A stretch of 35,995 nt of DNA from Caldifarciminota bacterium (GCA_024277525.1 JAJRUZ010000066.1:1-35995); one strand, 5' to 3'. Positions 22,711 to 31,934 are shown, counted from the stretch's first letter. The notes: generated by a model not told the origin, from the letters alone. Translations and numbers: made by a program.

Positions 22711-24906
22711 TTATTTTGCTAACTTTATCAATTTTAATTTTATTCTATTGTCTATTATCAAAAAGTAGGCACTTGATTTTAAATTTTTTCCGATTTCTAA
22801 CCTTCTTATGTTTCTATACTCGTAAATTTTTCTTCCGGAAATATCAAAAACCTTTATATCCCTTATCTTTAAATCAGAATTTAATATGAGTTCTTCATTA
22901 AAAATATTTTTTGAAATACTTATCTTGCCTTTTCTTTTCTTAAATTCTTTAGCATAAGTTGAAGGTAAAACAAGAAGGTATATTTGAAATGTATCACCGA
23001 ATTCCTTGAATTTTCTTTCAAAAAAGAAACTCTCACTTATTATCATCGTGTCTTCCACATAAGGAGCCCTTAATTTTATGTCTATATAAAACTTTTGACC
23101 CGGAAGGGCATAAAAAGCAGCGGTGAATGCCCTCCTTGTATCATAAAAGAACTCAGGGGTATAAAATTGAGAGGAATCAAGCACGGATTTAAGAAATACA
23201 AGGGAATCATAAGGAGCAAAGCCTGAATTGTATGCCAAAATTTTTAAAGTAAATGTATCCGAAGAAATGATTTCGAATGGATAATACAAACTCATTATGT
23301 TGAAATGATAATCATTTGAGTCCTCGGGATTTTCAATTGATCTTGCATATGCTGAGTAATAAATCCATCCTTTCGTAAAACCTGATACTTTCCCTATGTA
23401 AATCCTTGCCCAATCACCCGAAAATGAATCAGCAACAAAAACCTGACCTTTTGATACCCTTGTTATTATATTGTAAGAGATTGAAGGTCCTTCTATTACA
23501 TTTAAAAGATTTGCCGTTATTCTTAAAATTTTATCCCCTGTCGAACCCTTAATATATTTTTTTATTATTCCATCTCCTCCGTAAACCCATCCATAGTAAA
23601 AACCAGTATTTGAAGGAAAATAAATTTTATAGAAATTATTTTTTTGATAAAAAGAAACCAGTTTTGAACCATAAGGAGCGGTTGATATAAGTGTGAGAGT
23701 TGAATCATGGTATTCCCATATTTTTATACTGTCAGAGGGGTCAACTTTTATGACAAAGTGCCTTTGCGGTGCTTCTATCCAGAAATTTTTTCTTATCACA
23801 TTCCATATATCATCCTCTGTTTTATCATACCCGAGCGCCCAACATCCTGCTCCTGCAAGCCCCGAATCAACAACCAAACCGAGCTTAATATCAATTGAAA
23901 GTGAATCATCATACCAACATTGATGCCATTCTGTTGAATAATACCTGTACCAGGGAGTTAATGAATAGGTGTCCCATAATCTTCCATAAGTATTCGCATT
24001 TTGCTTTGCATAATAAAAAATTACAGCACTCCCGTATCCAGTTGTACTTGAACCTATATCTCCTGAAACGGTTGGCCAGTCATATCCATAATAGGGAATT
24101 CCGAGAATCATCTTTTTCGGATCTGCTCCGTATACTTTATAACTGCCTATTGTTTTTGCAACAGAATATTCACCCCAAAAAGATGAAGGAACGGTAGGAG
24201 AAACGGGCCCTGCAACACTTGACCCTGCATAATGAAAATCATACGCCATTATAAAAAGCCCATCAGAATATTGGGATAGATAGGCTATATCATACCCGGG
24301 ATACCATTCCGGAACAGCAGGAGTGGCAATATAAACCTCTTTCCTTCCTCCGGGATAGTTCCATAATTCATAAGATAAATCACTTATAAATTTATTGAAA
24401 CTATCCCTTACAGAGGAAGTAACCCATTCAAAATCAATATTAACCCCGTCTATCCCGTAATTTGCTATAAAATTTTTTATGTTCTGGATTGCATTCTGCC
24501 TTGCATTCGGATTGTTTAAAAAAACACTTACACTGTCACTGTTGAATATTATAAATGTCATGTGCACCTTAACTCCTCTTTCATGAGCATAATTGAGTAT
24601 TTTTTCAAACTTGTAAAGATAAGGCACTGCTCCCAGCTCTCCCGTTGAAGGATAAATTTGAACCCCGAAATAAGAAATATGTGTCAAAAGTTCCATTTGA
24701 AAATATCTATAATATAAAGTATCTACCCAATAAGGAAGATATCCGTAATATTTATAAGTGGCATCTATTCCCTTTATTTTCGGATTGAGGGGGATATAAT
24801 TTATTTTTGATGAAGAATTCAAGAAAATTTCCTTTTTTAAATATTTTTTATACTCAATTTGATGAATTGAGGTAAAATTTAAAATAAATATAAGAAATAT
24901 TTTCAT
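22711..24906 (-). CDS. Secreted GH18-family glycosidase with SH3-like region and C-terminal sorting tail
   Basis: This 731-residue secreted protein has a signal peptide (MKIFLIFILNFTSIH). Residues about 48-380 are a GH18 TIM barrel with YYGYLPYWVD, ISYFGVQI, the catalytic motif DGVNIDFEW (acid/base Glu160, the usual second Asp replaced by Asn), MAYDFHYAG and ILGIPYYGYDW, as in chitinase/YaaH-like enzymes that cut GlcNAc polymers or peptidoglycan. Residues about 400-540 look like one or two SH3-type modules. After a beta-rich region, the last 70 residues (LKIRDIKVFDISGRKIYEY..., SAYFLIID) match a type IX-like C-terminal sorting/Por domain. It starts two nt downstream of nuoF, an unrelated neighbour. 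Confidence 0.88.
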   Translation of the reverse strand: MKIFLIFILNFTSIHQIEYKKYLKKEIFLNSSSKINYIPLNPKIKGIDATYKYYGYLPYWVDTLYYRYFQMELLTHISYFGVQIYPSTGELGAVPYLYKFEKILNYAHERGVKVHMTFIIFNSDSVSVFLNNPNARQNAIQNIKNFIANYGIDGVNIDFEWVTSSVRDSFNKFISDLSYELWNYPGGRKEVYIATPAVPEWYPGYDIAYLSQYSDGLFIMAYDFHYAGSSVAGPVSPTVPSSFWGEYSVAKTIGSYKVYGADPKKMILGIPYYGYDWPTVSGDIGSSTTGYGSAVIFYYAKQNANTYGRLWDTYSLTPWYRYYSTEWHQCWYDDSLSIDIKLGLVVDSGLAGAGCWALGYDKTEDDIWNVIRKNFWIEAPQRHFVIKVDPSDSIKIWEYHDSTLTLISTAPYGSKLVSFYQKNNFYKIYFPSNTGFYYGWVYGGDGIIKKYIKGSTGDKILRITANLLNVIEGPSISYNIITRVSKGQVFVADSFSGDWARIYIGKVSGFTKGWIYYSAYARSIENPEDSNDYHFNIMSLYYPFEIISSDTFTLKILAYNSGFAPYDSLVFLKSVLDSSQFYTPEFFYDTRRAFTAAFYALPGQKFYIDIKLRAPYVEDTMIISESFFFERKFKEFGDTFQIYLLVLPSTYAKEFKKRKGKISISKNIFNEELILNSDLKIRDIKVFDISGRKIYEYRNIRRLEIGKNLKSSAYFLIIDNRIKLKLIKLAK

Positions 24907-24908
24907 CT

Positions 24909-25775
24909 TTAAATTTTAAAGAAATTTTTATATTTTTTCAAAAAGACTTCTGTTATTAGGGCACAGGACTCACCCAGGGGACACGCGCAAAGCCCCTTCA
25001 TTTTAGCAGAAATTTTCTTTATTATCCTTAAACCCTCTTTTTTTCTGATTTCTTTGTTGGATATTTTTTCCATAACATCATACAGAGCCCATGTTCCTTC
25101 CCTGCAAGGAGTACATTTACCGCAGGATTCATCCTTAAAAAATTTTATTCCCCTTTTTAAAATTTCAAAAAGTTCTGTTTCTGGATTTTCTTTAAACCCG
25201 ATAACAATTATTGCTCCTGAACCTGCCATTGACCCTTTTTCTGAGATTGATTCAAAATCGTAGGGAATATCAATTTCATCGGGTAAAAGAACCGGAGCCG
25301 AGATTCCTCCCGGAATAACTCCTGCAAAATGAAACTCCTCTTTTATTCCTCCTGCAAGTTTAAATATTATTTCCCTTAAAGTAATTTTGCCCTGCTCAAC
25401 TTCATAAACTCCGGGTTTTTTAACAATACCGCTGATTGATATTAATCTTGTTCCCGTGCTTTTCGGAGTCCCTATTTTTGAATATTTTTCTGCTCCTAAT
25501 TCAAAAATTATCGGGATATTTGAAAGTGTCTCCACATTATTTATTACAGTAGGACAGCTGAAAAGCCCCTCTGTAGCAGGATAAGGTGGTTTTAATCTTG
25601 TAAACCCTTTCTTACCTTCCATTGACTCCAAAAGTGCTGTTTCTTCTCCGCATATATAGGCGCCGGCTCCTACAAAAATTTTTATATGATGGTTAAATCC
25701 TGAACCTAAAATATTCTTTCCGAGAAATCCCTTTTCCTCCACTTCCTCAATGGCTTTTTCAATTCTTTCCGAAAC
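24909..25775 (-). pseudogene. nuoF: NuoF, C-terminal two-thirds (downstream of an in-frame TAG)
   Basis: This is the continuation of the NADH-binding subunit of complex I in the same frame as the upstream part. It reads VSERIEKAIEEVEEKGFLGK directly after the TAG. It includes the NADH/FMN segment VGAGAYICGEETALLES and PTVINNVETLSNIP, then the N3 cluster residues SCGKCTPCREG and CACPLGESC. The first possible start after the stop is GTG at 25742. Without the upstream part it lacks the first half of the FMN/NADH site and should not function alone. It ends two nt before the GH18 gene. Confidence 0.9.
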
Positions 25776-26162
25776 CTACTCATATTCTTTTCTCAAATAA
25801 ATAAAAGATAACTCCGCACCCATTGCATAACCTGCTATTGTGATTCCTTCTATTAAAAGATAGGGAGCATTCAAAAGAATCTCCCTGTCTTTAAATGTTC
25901 CGGGTTCTCCTTCGTCCGCATTACATATCAAATATTTTAATTGTTTCGTATCTCTCGGAATAAAAGACCATTTTAAACCCGTAAGAAAACCTGCCCCTCC
26001 TCTTCCCCTCAGTCCGCTTCTTTTTACTTCTTCTATTACTCTTTCCGGTTTTATCTTATTTTTTAAAATTTTTTTTAAAGAACTAAACCCGCCTTTCCTC
26101 AGATAATCCTTTATACTTTTTGAATATTTATTCTTTATTAAAGGTCTTTCTAATTTCTTCAT
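25776..26162 (-). pseudogene. nuoF: NuoF, N-terminal third ending at an in-frame TAG
   Basis: NuoF carries FMN and the first iron-sulfur cluster of NADH dehydrogenase. This part holds [19 protein letters not shown] (FMN-binding glycine loop) and [17 protein letters not shown] (NADH site), and it stops at TAG (25776-25778) after YLRKEYE. Normal NuoF continues here into a helix and GLLGKNILGSGF, which is exactly what the same frame encodes after the stop. The ATG at 26162 has GAGG upstream and overlaps nuoE by 35 nt. A single base change in the TAG would restore the protein. Confidence 0.9.
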
Positions 26163-26577
26163 TTAATTCCTCTATTTTTTTTACGGTTAGTTTTTTAAGG
26201 GGCTTAAAATCAAAAAGCCCAGCAGGCGCATAATCACATAAACCGATGCATTCACATTCCTTAAAATCAAAATTTAACTTATCTTTATTTTCAGTCAGAT
26301 ATTTAAGAATTTCATCCGCGCCGTTCAGAAAACAGGATATATTCGTGCATAAGTAAAGTATAGGGGCTTTCTTTTCGGTATTTAAAAAATGATAAAATGA
26401 AATTGTCTCTATGATTCTTTTTTCTTTGATTTCAAGAATTTCGGAAATCTCTTTGATTTTTTCTCTCGAAATATAACCCTCTTCTTTTTGAATGAAATTC
26501 AAAACAGGTAAGAGTGTTAAGTCTTTATTTCCTTCATAATATTCAATTATCTTTTTAATTTTTTCCTTAAAATTCAC
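26128..26577 (-). CDS. nuoE: NADH-quinone oxidoreductase subunit E (thioredoxin-like 2Fe-2S)
   Basis: NuoE carries the N1a 2Fe-2S cluster next to NuoF. This 149-residue protein has an N-terminal helical bundle ([22 protein letters not shown]) and a thioredoxin-like domain with the four ligands in CTNISC (C-x4-C) and [11 protein letters not shown] (C-x3-C). It overlaps nuoD by 4 nt and nuoF by 35 nt. The stand-alone E-F-type module could also serve hydrogenases, but contiguous B-C-D genes make a complex I role likely. Confidence 0.93.
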   Translation of the reverse strand: MNFKEKIKKIIEYYEGNKDLTLLPVLNFIQKEEGYISREKIKEISEILEIKEKRIIETISFYHFLNTEKKAPILYLCTNISCFLNGADEILKYLTENKDKLNFDFKECECIGLCDYAPAGLFDFKPLKKLTVKKIEELNEEIRKTFNKE

Positions 26578-27740
26578 CTATCCACCTCCCCGAAAACAGG
26601 GTCAAGTGAGCCTACAATAGCAACAAGATCAGAAATTAAATGACCCGGTAAGATTTTCTCAAGTAATTGTAAATTTGCAAATGAAGGAGATCTTATATGA
26701 ATTCTATACGGTTTTTCTGTTCCGTCGGATACGATATATACACCGAACTCTCCTTTTGCACTTTCACATGAGGCATAAACCTCTCCCTCGGGAACAGGGA
26801 AGCCATCCGTTATAATTTTGAAATGGTGAATCATCCCTTCTATGGAGTTATAAATTTCATCTTTCGGAGGCGGAATTATTTTAAAATTATTTATTAAAAT
26901 ATCACCTTCGGGTATTTTTTCAATTGCCTGTTCAATAATTTTTATTGACCATCTCATTTCTTCCATTCTTACAAAATATCTTGAATAAACATCACCTTTA
27001 TCTCCCACAGGTATATCAAATTCAAACTCCGAATAAACAGAGTATGGAAAGTTTTTCCTGACATCGTATTTTATTCCAGAACCCCTTAAAACAGGACCGG
27101 TTGCACTGTAAGAAATTGCGATCTCCGGTGTTATAATGCCTATATCTTTTGTTCTTGCTTTAAATATTTTACTTTTCTGGATCATCTCGTCCATTTCGTT
27201 TATTGATTTTAAGATAAAAGGCAAAAAATTTTTCAAATTTTCAAGCCATCCGTAAGGCACATCTGCTGCAACCCCCCCTATTCTGAAAAAGGAGGGATTC
27301 ATTCTCTGTCCCGATATTTCTTCAAAAAAATCAAGAATTTTTTCCCTTAACTCAAATGCATACATGAAAATTGTCATTAACCCTATATCCAGTAAATGTG
27401 TCCCTAACCAAACAAGATGTGAAGCAATCCTTTGTAATTCCGCAAGTATCACCCTTATATATTCTGCTCTTTCAGGCACTTTAATTCCTAATAATTTCTC
27501 AACCGCAAGAACATACCCGAAATTTTGCAAAAAGGAAGCAACATAATCCATTCTATCGGTCCATATTATTATTTTTTGATATTGCATATTCTCCATTATT
27601 TTTTCCGAGCCCCTGTGAAGGAATCCTATCGTTGTCTCCGCTTTTTTTATAACCTCACCGTCAAGATAAACCTTTAAACGCATTACCCCGTGTGTAGCAG
27701 GATGTTGAGGTCCTATGTTTAATTCAATTAATTCTTCCAT
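26574..27740 (-). CDS. nuoD: NADH-quinone oxidoreductase subunit D (49-kDa)
   Basis: NuoD forms the quinone cavity together with NuoB. The 388-residue protein begins with LNIGPQHPATHGVMRLKVYL, where PQHPATHG carries the quinone-site His, and includes GFLHRGSEKIMENMQYQK, DRMDYVASFLQNFGY and RIRSPSFANLQ, all conserved. The C terminus ends near [18 protein letters not shown], the complex I form in which the four [NiFe] cysteines of related hydrogenases are absent. It starts one nt inside the nuoC stop, with GAGG further upstream. Confidence 0.95.
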   Translation of the reverse strand: MEELIELNIGPQHPATHGVMRLKVYLDGEVIKKAETTIGFLHRGSEKIMENMQYQKIIIWTDRMDYVASFLQNFGYVLAVEKLLGIKVPERAEYIRVILAELQRIASHLVWLGTHLLDIGLMTIFMYAFELREKILDFFEEISGQRMNPSFFRIGGVAADVPYGWLENLKNFLPFILKSINEMDEMIQKSKIFKARTKDIGIITPEIAISYSATGPVLRGSGIKYDVRKNFPYSVYSEFEFDIPVGDKGDVYSRYFVRMEEMRWSIKIIEQAIEKIPEGDILINNFKIIPPPKDEIYNSIEGMIHHFKIITDGFPVPEGEVYASCESAKGEFGVYIVSDGTEKPYRIHIRSPSFANLQLLEKILPGHLISDLVAIVGSLDPVFGEVDR

Positions 27741-28222
27741 TAATATATATCCTCAAGCTTCGGAACAGGTCCTTTCCTTTCAAGCGGATAATCCTTTCTT
27801 AAAGGATGACCCGGAAAGTTATCCCATAAAAGAATTCTCTTTAAATTCGGATGATTGATAAATTTAATTCCGAACAAATCATATATTTCCCTTTCAAACC
27901 AGTTGGCAGAGGGAAAAATCGATGTAATGGATAAAATTTCGGGTTTTTTTCTTTCTAATTCTGACTTGATCCTTATTCTTTCGTTCCGAAGAAAAGAATA
28001 CAGATGATATATTACCTCAAATTCATTTTTATCAGGATAATCACAAGCAGTTATGTCAAGAAGATAATCAAATAAAAGATTTTCATTTTCCCTTAATAAT
28101 TTAATTCCCTCATATATTTTATTCGGGGGAATTAAAATTGTGAGAACATCCTTTGTTTCTATTTTAAAATCAATTCCTTTTTTGATAAAAATTTCTTCAA
28201 TTATTTGATATAATATTTTCAA
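27740..28222 (-). CDS. nuoC: NADH-quinone oxidoreductase subunit C (30-kDa)
   Basis: NuoC is a peripheral scaffold subunit bound to NuoD. The 160-residue protein has the family signature [11 protein letters not shown]-like segment ([20 protein letters not shown]) and ASWYERE-like [26 protein letters not shown], then [10 protein letters not shown]. It starts with TTG that overlaps the nuoB TGA as TTGA and has only a weak Shine-Dalgarno, so coupling to nuoB is likely. NuoC is not fused to NuoD here. Confidence 0.93.
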   Translation of the reverse strand: MKILYQIIEEIFIKKGIDFKIETKDVLTILIPPNKIYEGIKLLRENENLLFDYLLDITACDYPDKNEFEVIYHLYSFLRNERIRIKSELERKKPEILSITSIFPSANWFEREIYDLFGIKFINHPNLKRILLWDNFPGHPLRKDYPLERKGPVPKLEDIY

Positions 28223-28677
28223 CTTTTTTTACCCTGTATTTTTTCTTGAAGTTTTTGCACGGCATATAAAAGAGCATCCGGTCGGGGAGGACATCCGGGA
28301 ACATAAATATCAACAGGAATAATATTATCTATACCGTTTAAAACAGAATAACTTCTGTAATAAGGACCTCCTGTAGATGCACATGTTCCCATAGAGATTA
28401 CCCATTTCGGTTCAGGCATCTGCTCATACAATCTCTTTATTACAGGAGCCATTTTTAATGTAACGGTTCCTGCAATTATTAAAAGGTCTGCCTGTCTCGG
28501 AGAAGGTCTGAAAACCTCTGCCCCGAATCTTGATAAGTCAAAAACAGGGTCCGTAGAGGACATCATCTCAATTGCACAACAGGCAAGTCCGAATGTTAAA
28601 GGCCATAAACTGTACTTTCTTCCCCAGTTTATTACATCCTCAATACGGGTCAAAATGTATGGGGGAAAGTTTTTCAT
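28219..28677 (-). CDS. nuoB: NADH-quinone oxidoreductase subunit B (N2 cluster)
   Basis: NuoB holds the terminal 4Fe-4S cluster N2 that passes electrons to quinone. The 152-residue protein has the tandem cysteines [20 protein letters not shown] and [11 protein letters not shown], the four ligands of N2. It opens the B-C-D-E-F unit. The membrane subunits and nuoG/nuoI are not in the window, nor is nuoA upstream, where a divergent gene starts 37 nt away. A TAAAAT box six nt before the ATG and a TTGACA upstream suggest a leaderless start. Confidence 0.95.
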   Translation of the reverse strand: MKNFPPYILTRIEDVINWGRKYSLWPLTFGLACCAIEMMSSTDPVFDLSRFGAEVFRPSPRQADLLIIAGTVTLKMAPVIKRLYEQMPEPKWVISMGTCASTGGPYYRSYSVLNGIDNIIPVDIYVPGCPPRPDALLYAVQKLQEKIQGKKS

Positions 28678-28714
28678 TTTATCATTTTAAAACCTTATAA
28701 TCTTAAATTGTCAA
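28678..28714. promoter_or_regulatory. Divergent promoter region between nuoB and mlaD, 37 bp
   Basis: Minus strand (nuoB): perfect TTGACA (complement of 28709-28714) and TAAAAT (complement of 28684-28689), spacer 19 nt, six nt from the ATG; TTTAAA two nt earlier gives a 17-nt spacer. Plus strand (mlaD): TATAAT (28696-28701), 13 nt before the ATG. Neither start has a Shine-Dalgarno, and the two promoters occupy the same bases. Confidence 0.5.
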
Positions 28715-29494
28715 ATGGATAAAAGAAAAATAATTTCCGGTATTTTTGTTCTTATAGGGATTCTTGTTTTTGTTTTTTTATATGTTTTTTTTACCGAGTT
28801 TAAGATTTCAAAAAATAGATACTATTATGAGGTGACAGTAAAAGATGCTTCTTGGCTTGAAAGGGGAGACATTGTAACGGTCATGGGAATTAATATGGGG
28901 AGGGTCGAAAAATTATGGATTGAAGGAGATAAGGTTGTTATAAAGTTTTTTATAGACGGATTAAAACTCAGGGAGGGAGTAAAAATTACGGTTGAAAATC
29001 AGGGTTTTCTCGGCAGAAAAAGATTGATTATAAAACAGGGAAGCGGAAAGGAGATACCTCCGGGAACAAGATTAAAAGGTGAGACAGGATGGGACTTGGG
29101 AAACCTGATTTCAGCAGGTGAAAAACTGGTCGATTCCCTGAATGTACTTATAAAGGAAGTCAAAAATCTGGTTGCCACATATAATAATACGGGTTCCGAA
29201 CTTTCAAAAGAATTAAAATCTCTGTCTTATCAATTCAAAAGTTTTATAAAAACATGGGAAAAAACAGGTGAAAATATTGCCGGTCTTTCCGAAAAATTCA
29301 AAAAAATTTCAAATCTCATTGAAAAAACGGATTCCATTCTCGTGAGTATTGAAAAAGGAGAAGGGACAATCCCGAGACTTTTAAGAGAGGATAAAGTTTA
29401 TAAAAATGTTGATTCCCTTATCACAGAACTTAAAAGTCTTATAAAGGATATAAAGCAAAATCCAAAGAAGTATTTTAAAATAGAGATATTTTGA
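28715..29494 (+). CDS. mlaD: MlaD-family (MCE domain) protein
   Basis: MCE proteins form hexameric rings that help move phospholipids between the inner and outer membrane. This 259-residue protein has one N-terminal transmembrane helix (IISGIFVLIGILVFVFLYVFF), an MCE domain at about 38-112 (YYEVTVKDASWLERGDIVTV, MGINMGRVEKLW, GFLGRKRLIIKQGSG) and a long helical C terminus with an SGELSKELKSL-type coiled-coil and the GEGTIPRLLREDKVYKNVD motif common in these proteins. No MlaE permease or MlaF ATPase gene is adjacent. It overlaps radA by one nt. Confidence 0.9.
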   Translation: MDKRKIISGIFVLIGILVFVFLYVFFTEFKISKNRYYYEVTVKDASWLERGDIVTVMGINMGRVEKLWIEGDKVVIKFFIDGLKLREGVKITVENQGFLGRKRLIIKQGSGKEIPPGTRLKGETGWDLGNLISAGEKLVDSLNVLIKEVKNLVATYNNTGSELSKELKSLSYQFKSFIKTWEKTGENIAGLSEKFKKISNLIEKTDSILVSIEKGEGTIPRLLREDKVYKNVDSLITELKSLIKDIKQNPKKYFKIEIF

Positions 29495-30810
29495 TGAAAA
29501 GAGAAAAAAATTTTGTGTGTAAAGTCTGCGGGTATGAATCACCGAAATGGTTAGGAAAATGCCCTGTATGTGAATCTTGGGATTCTTTTAAGGAGATTGA
29601 AGAGAAAAGGAATAAATATGAAGAAAAAGGGAAGGTTTTTAAATTTACGGATGTTGAACCCAAGGAAGAGAAATATTTTCCGACAGGAATTTCCGAATTT
29701 GATAGGGTTTTGGGAGGAGGGATTGTTGAGGGAGGTCTCTATTTACTCGGGGGCGACCCCGGAATAGGTAAAACAACCCTTCTTCTCGAAATGGCAGAAA
29801 GATTATCGGAGAAAGGTAAAAATATTCTTTTCATTTCAGCAGAGGAATCGGTTGAGCAATTAAAATTAAAATCCGAAAGAATAGGGATAAAAGGGAAAAA
29901 TTTGTGGATTTCACAGAATTCGGATATATACTTGATTAAAGAAGAATTGGAAGATATTTCACCCTTTTTATGTATTATTGATTCAATTCAGACGGTTTAT
30001 AATCCCGAAAATCCCTCTTCTCCGGGAAGTGTCTCTCAGGTAAGAGATGTTGGTTCCTATTTTCTTAAAATCGCAAAATCAAAAAATATAGTGGTATTTC
30101 TGATAGGACATGTAACAAAAACCGGTGAAATTGCGGGTCCGAGAACTCTTGAACATATGGTTGATTGTGTGTTATACCTTGAAGGTGAAAAAAAGGAGGG
30201 ACTGCGAATTTTAAGACCTTTTAAGAATAGGTTCGGCTCAACCGAGGAAATCGGGTTGTTTGAAATGACCGAAAAGGGACTGATTGAAGTTAAAGACCCT
30301 TCAAATTTTTTTATATCAGATATAAAATCTCCCGGTATTTCCGTATTTCCTATGATGGAGGGCAAAAGGGTTATAATGGTGGAAATACAGGCATTGATAA
30401 ACAGAACTTTTTTCCCTGTTCCTAAAAGGGAATCACAGGGTTTTGATATTCGGCGACTTTCCATGCTTTTGACAGTTATGGAAAAGTATTTGAATCTACC
30501 TCTATACCAATACGATGTTTATATAAATGTGGCAGGAGGAATAAAAATTCTTGAAACAGCCGGAGATTTGCCCCTTATTTTGTCAATTTACTCATCTTTC
30601 AAAAATATTCCCCTTCCCGAAAAATTTTTCAGTTTCGGAGAAATAGGACTCGCAGGGGAGATAAGAGTTGTAAAAAATTGCCAAAAAAGAATCCAGGAAG
30701 CAAAAAGATTGGGATTCAACAAAGCCCTTATTCCGGAAATCCCTAATTTAAATCACGAATTTTTAAAGGTTAAAAATATAACACAGGCAATAAATTATAT
30801 ATTTAAATGA
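29494..30810 (+). CDS. radA: DNA repair protein RadA (Sms)
   Basis: RadA is a RecA-like helicase that drives branch migration during recombination. The protein has an N-terminal zinc finger CKVCGYESPKWLGKCPVC, Walker A GGDPGIGKTTLL, the RadA-specific KNRFG motif (FKNRFGSTEEIG) and a C-terminal Lon-protease-like domain (VYINVAGGIKILETAGDLPL, GEIGLAGEIRVV). The length of 438 residues is normal. I start it at ATG 29494, whose A is the last base of the mlaD TGA; the TTG three nt earlier is in the same frame but not needed. The 3' end overlaps the next gene by 4 nt. Confidence 0.97.
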   Translation: MKREKNFVCKVCGYESPKWLGKCPVCESWDSFKEIEEKRNKYEEKGKVFKFTDVEPKEEKYFPTGISEFDRVLGGGIVEGGLYLLGGDPGIGKTTLLLEMAERLSEKGKNILFISAEESVEQLKLKSERIGIKGKNLWISQNSDIYLIKEELEDISPFLCIIDSIQTVYNPENPSSPGSVSQVRDVGSYFLKIAKSKNIVVFLIGHVTKTGEIAGPRTLEHMVDCVLYLEGEKKEGLRILRPFKNRFGSTEEIGLFEMTEKGLIEVKDPSNFFISDIKSPGISVFPMMEGKRVIMVEIQALINRTFFPVPKRESQGFDIRRLSMLLTVMEKYLNLPLYQYDVYINVAGGIKILETAGDLPLILSIYSSFKNIPLPEKFFSFGEIGLAGEIRVVKNCQKRIQEAKRLGFNKALIPEIPNLNHEFLKVKNITQAINYIFK

Positions 30811-31463
30811 ACTTGGGCATAATTTTTTTCATCGGTTTTATTTCAGGGATTATAATATTTTTGATTTTATTGCCTTTTGTAAAAAGGGAAAAGATCCCGA
30901 ATTTCTTAATTGATTATGAAACCTTAAGAGACGAAAAATTTTTGGAACTTTTTATAAACGGACTATTTTGTTTTAAAATCACGATGTCAAATTCGGATTT
31001 TGAAAAGTTTAAGGATTATGTAAGTTTGCTTGAAAATGAAGAAAAAGAAAAATTTTTATGGTATCTTGACCAATTGAATGCAAAAATTAAAAAAGGCGAA
31101 ATCAAGATAAAAAAGAAAAATTTTCTTGAACTTGTTTTAAAGAAAAAAGAGAATATAATAATTTCGGATGTTGAATTGAGAGGGAAATTTGAAGAAGAGA
31201 ACATCTCTTTTATATTTTTTCCGGAAATTTCAAAGTTATTCAGAAAGAAAATAAATGAAGGTGAGATAATAAGAGTAAGGATTGAAAAAAGAGGAAGGGA
31301 GATTGATGAAGGAGTTGGTTTTCTGCCTGATGGTTCGGTAGTGATAATAAAAGGGGGAGCGGATTATTTAGGAAAGGAAATGGAAATTAAAATCAGAAAG
31401 ATAAGGGAAACTTATGCGGGTCTGATTTATGAGGCAGAGATAATAAAAGGTGAGATTTTTTAG
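30807..31463 (+). CDS. YacL-like membrane protein with eroded PIN domain and TRAM domain
   Basis: This 218-residue protein has one N-terminal transmembrane segment (LGIIFFIGFISGIIIFLILL), a region that follows the PIN-nuclease plan (FLIDYETLRDEKFLELFINGLF in place of the LDTSVIIDGRI region, IIISDVELRGKFEEENI in place of TNDYNLNKVAE) and a clear C-terminal TRAM domain (EIIRVRIEKRGREIDEGVG, GADYLGKEMEIKI). Two of the four PIN acidic positions survive (Asp36, Asp121), so nuclease activity is doubtful. Bacillus has the order radA-disA-yacL; here radA and this gene are directly adjacent with no disA. The YacL tandem TM helices are reduced to one. Confidence 0.75.
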   Translation: MNLGIIFFIGFISGIIIFLILLPFVKREKIPNFLIDYETLRDEKFLELFINGLFCFKITMSNSDFEKFKDYVSLLENEEKEKFLWYLDQLNAKIKKGEIKIKKKNFLELVLKKKENIIISDVELRGKFEEENISFIFFPEISKLFRKKINEGEIIRVRIEKRGREIDEGVGFLPDGSVVIIKGGADYLGKEMEIKIRKIRETYAGLIYEAEIIKGEIF

Positions 31464-31822
31464 CCCAGAACCTCCTGAATTTTTTTGAGTGTTTTTTTTG
31501 CCTCAATTCTTGCAAGTCCGAGATTTTGAATTGTACCGGAAAGGACAAGAAGGAAATAAACTTCATTATTTACCGGTCTTACAAGTATAGTATATTTTTC
31601 TGTGGTAAAGAATATTTCATTTAAATTTCCACCTTCAAGGGAGTCGCTTGCTCTTTTTACAACTCCGATAATATTTGCAATTTCGGCATCCGCAACAGCA
31701 GGGTCAAATTGTGCTTCTTTTACATGTTGTGAAAGGGCAATGCCATCATTTCCCACGCAGGAGGCATAAACAGCCCCCTCTACACGTAAAACAATTTCTT
31801 CAAGAATTGAACCCAGATTCAT
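31460..31822 (-). CDS. Roadblock/LC7-family (MglB-like) protein
   Basis: Roadblock proteins are small alpha/beta dimers that often act as regulators of Ras-like GTPases such as MglA. The 120-residue protein has the typical EGAVYASCVGNDGIALSQHV strand-turn, NEIFFTTEKYTILVRPV and YFLLVLSGTIQNLGLARIEAK segments. It converges on the YacL-like gene with a 4-nt 3' overlap. No MglA-type GTPase gene is in the window. The start at 31822 has no convincing Shine-Dalgarno. Confidence 0.88.
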   Translation of the reverse strand: MNLGSILEEIVLRVEGAVYASCVGNDGIALSQHVKEAQFDPAVADAEIANIIGVVKRASDSLEGGNLNEIFFTTEKYTILVRPVNNEVYFLLVLSGTIQNLGLARIEAKKTLKKIQEVLG

Positions 31823-31934
31823 ATTTAATTAAAATTTTTTCAGGAGTTGAACCTATGAAATAAGAAAAATTTTAAAATAATTTATAATTTGTTTTCAAAA
31901 ATTCCTGAATTTTTGCACAATTTCTTTAATTTTT

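Noticed and set aside
23693-24197. Plus-strand frames opposite the GH18 gene.
   Set aside because: They are antisense to a strongly supported conserved gene, have no ribosome sites and give no recognisable protein.
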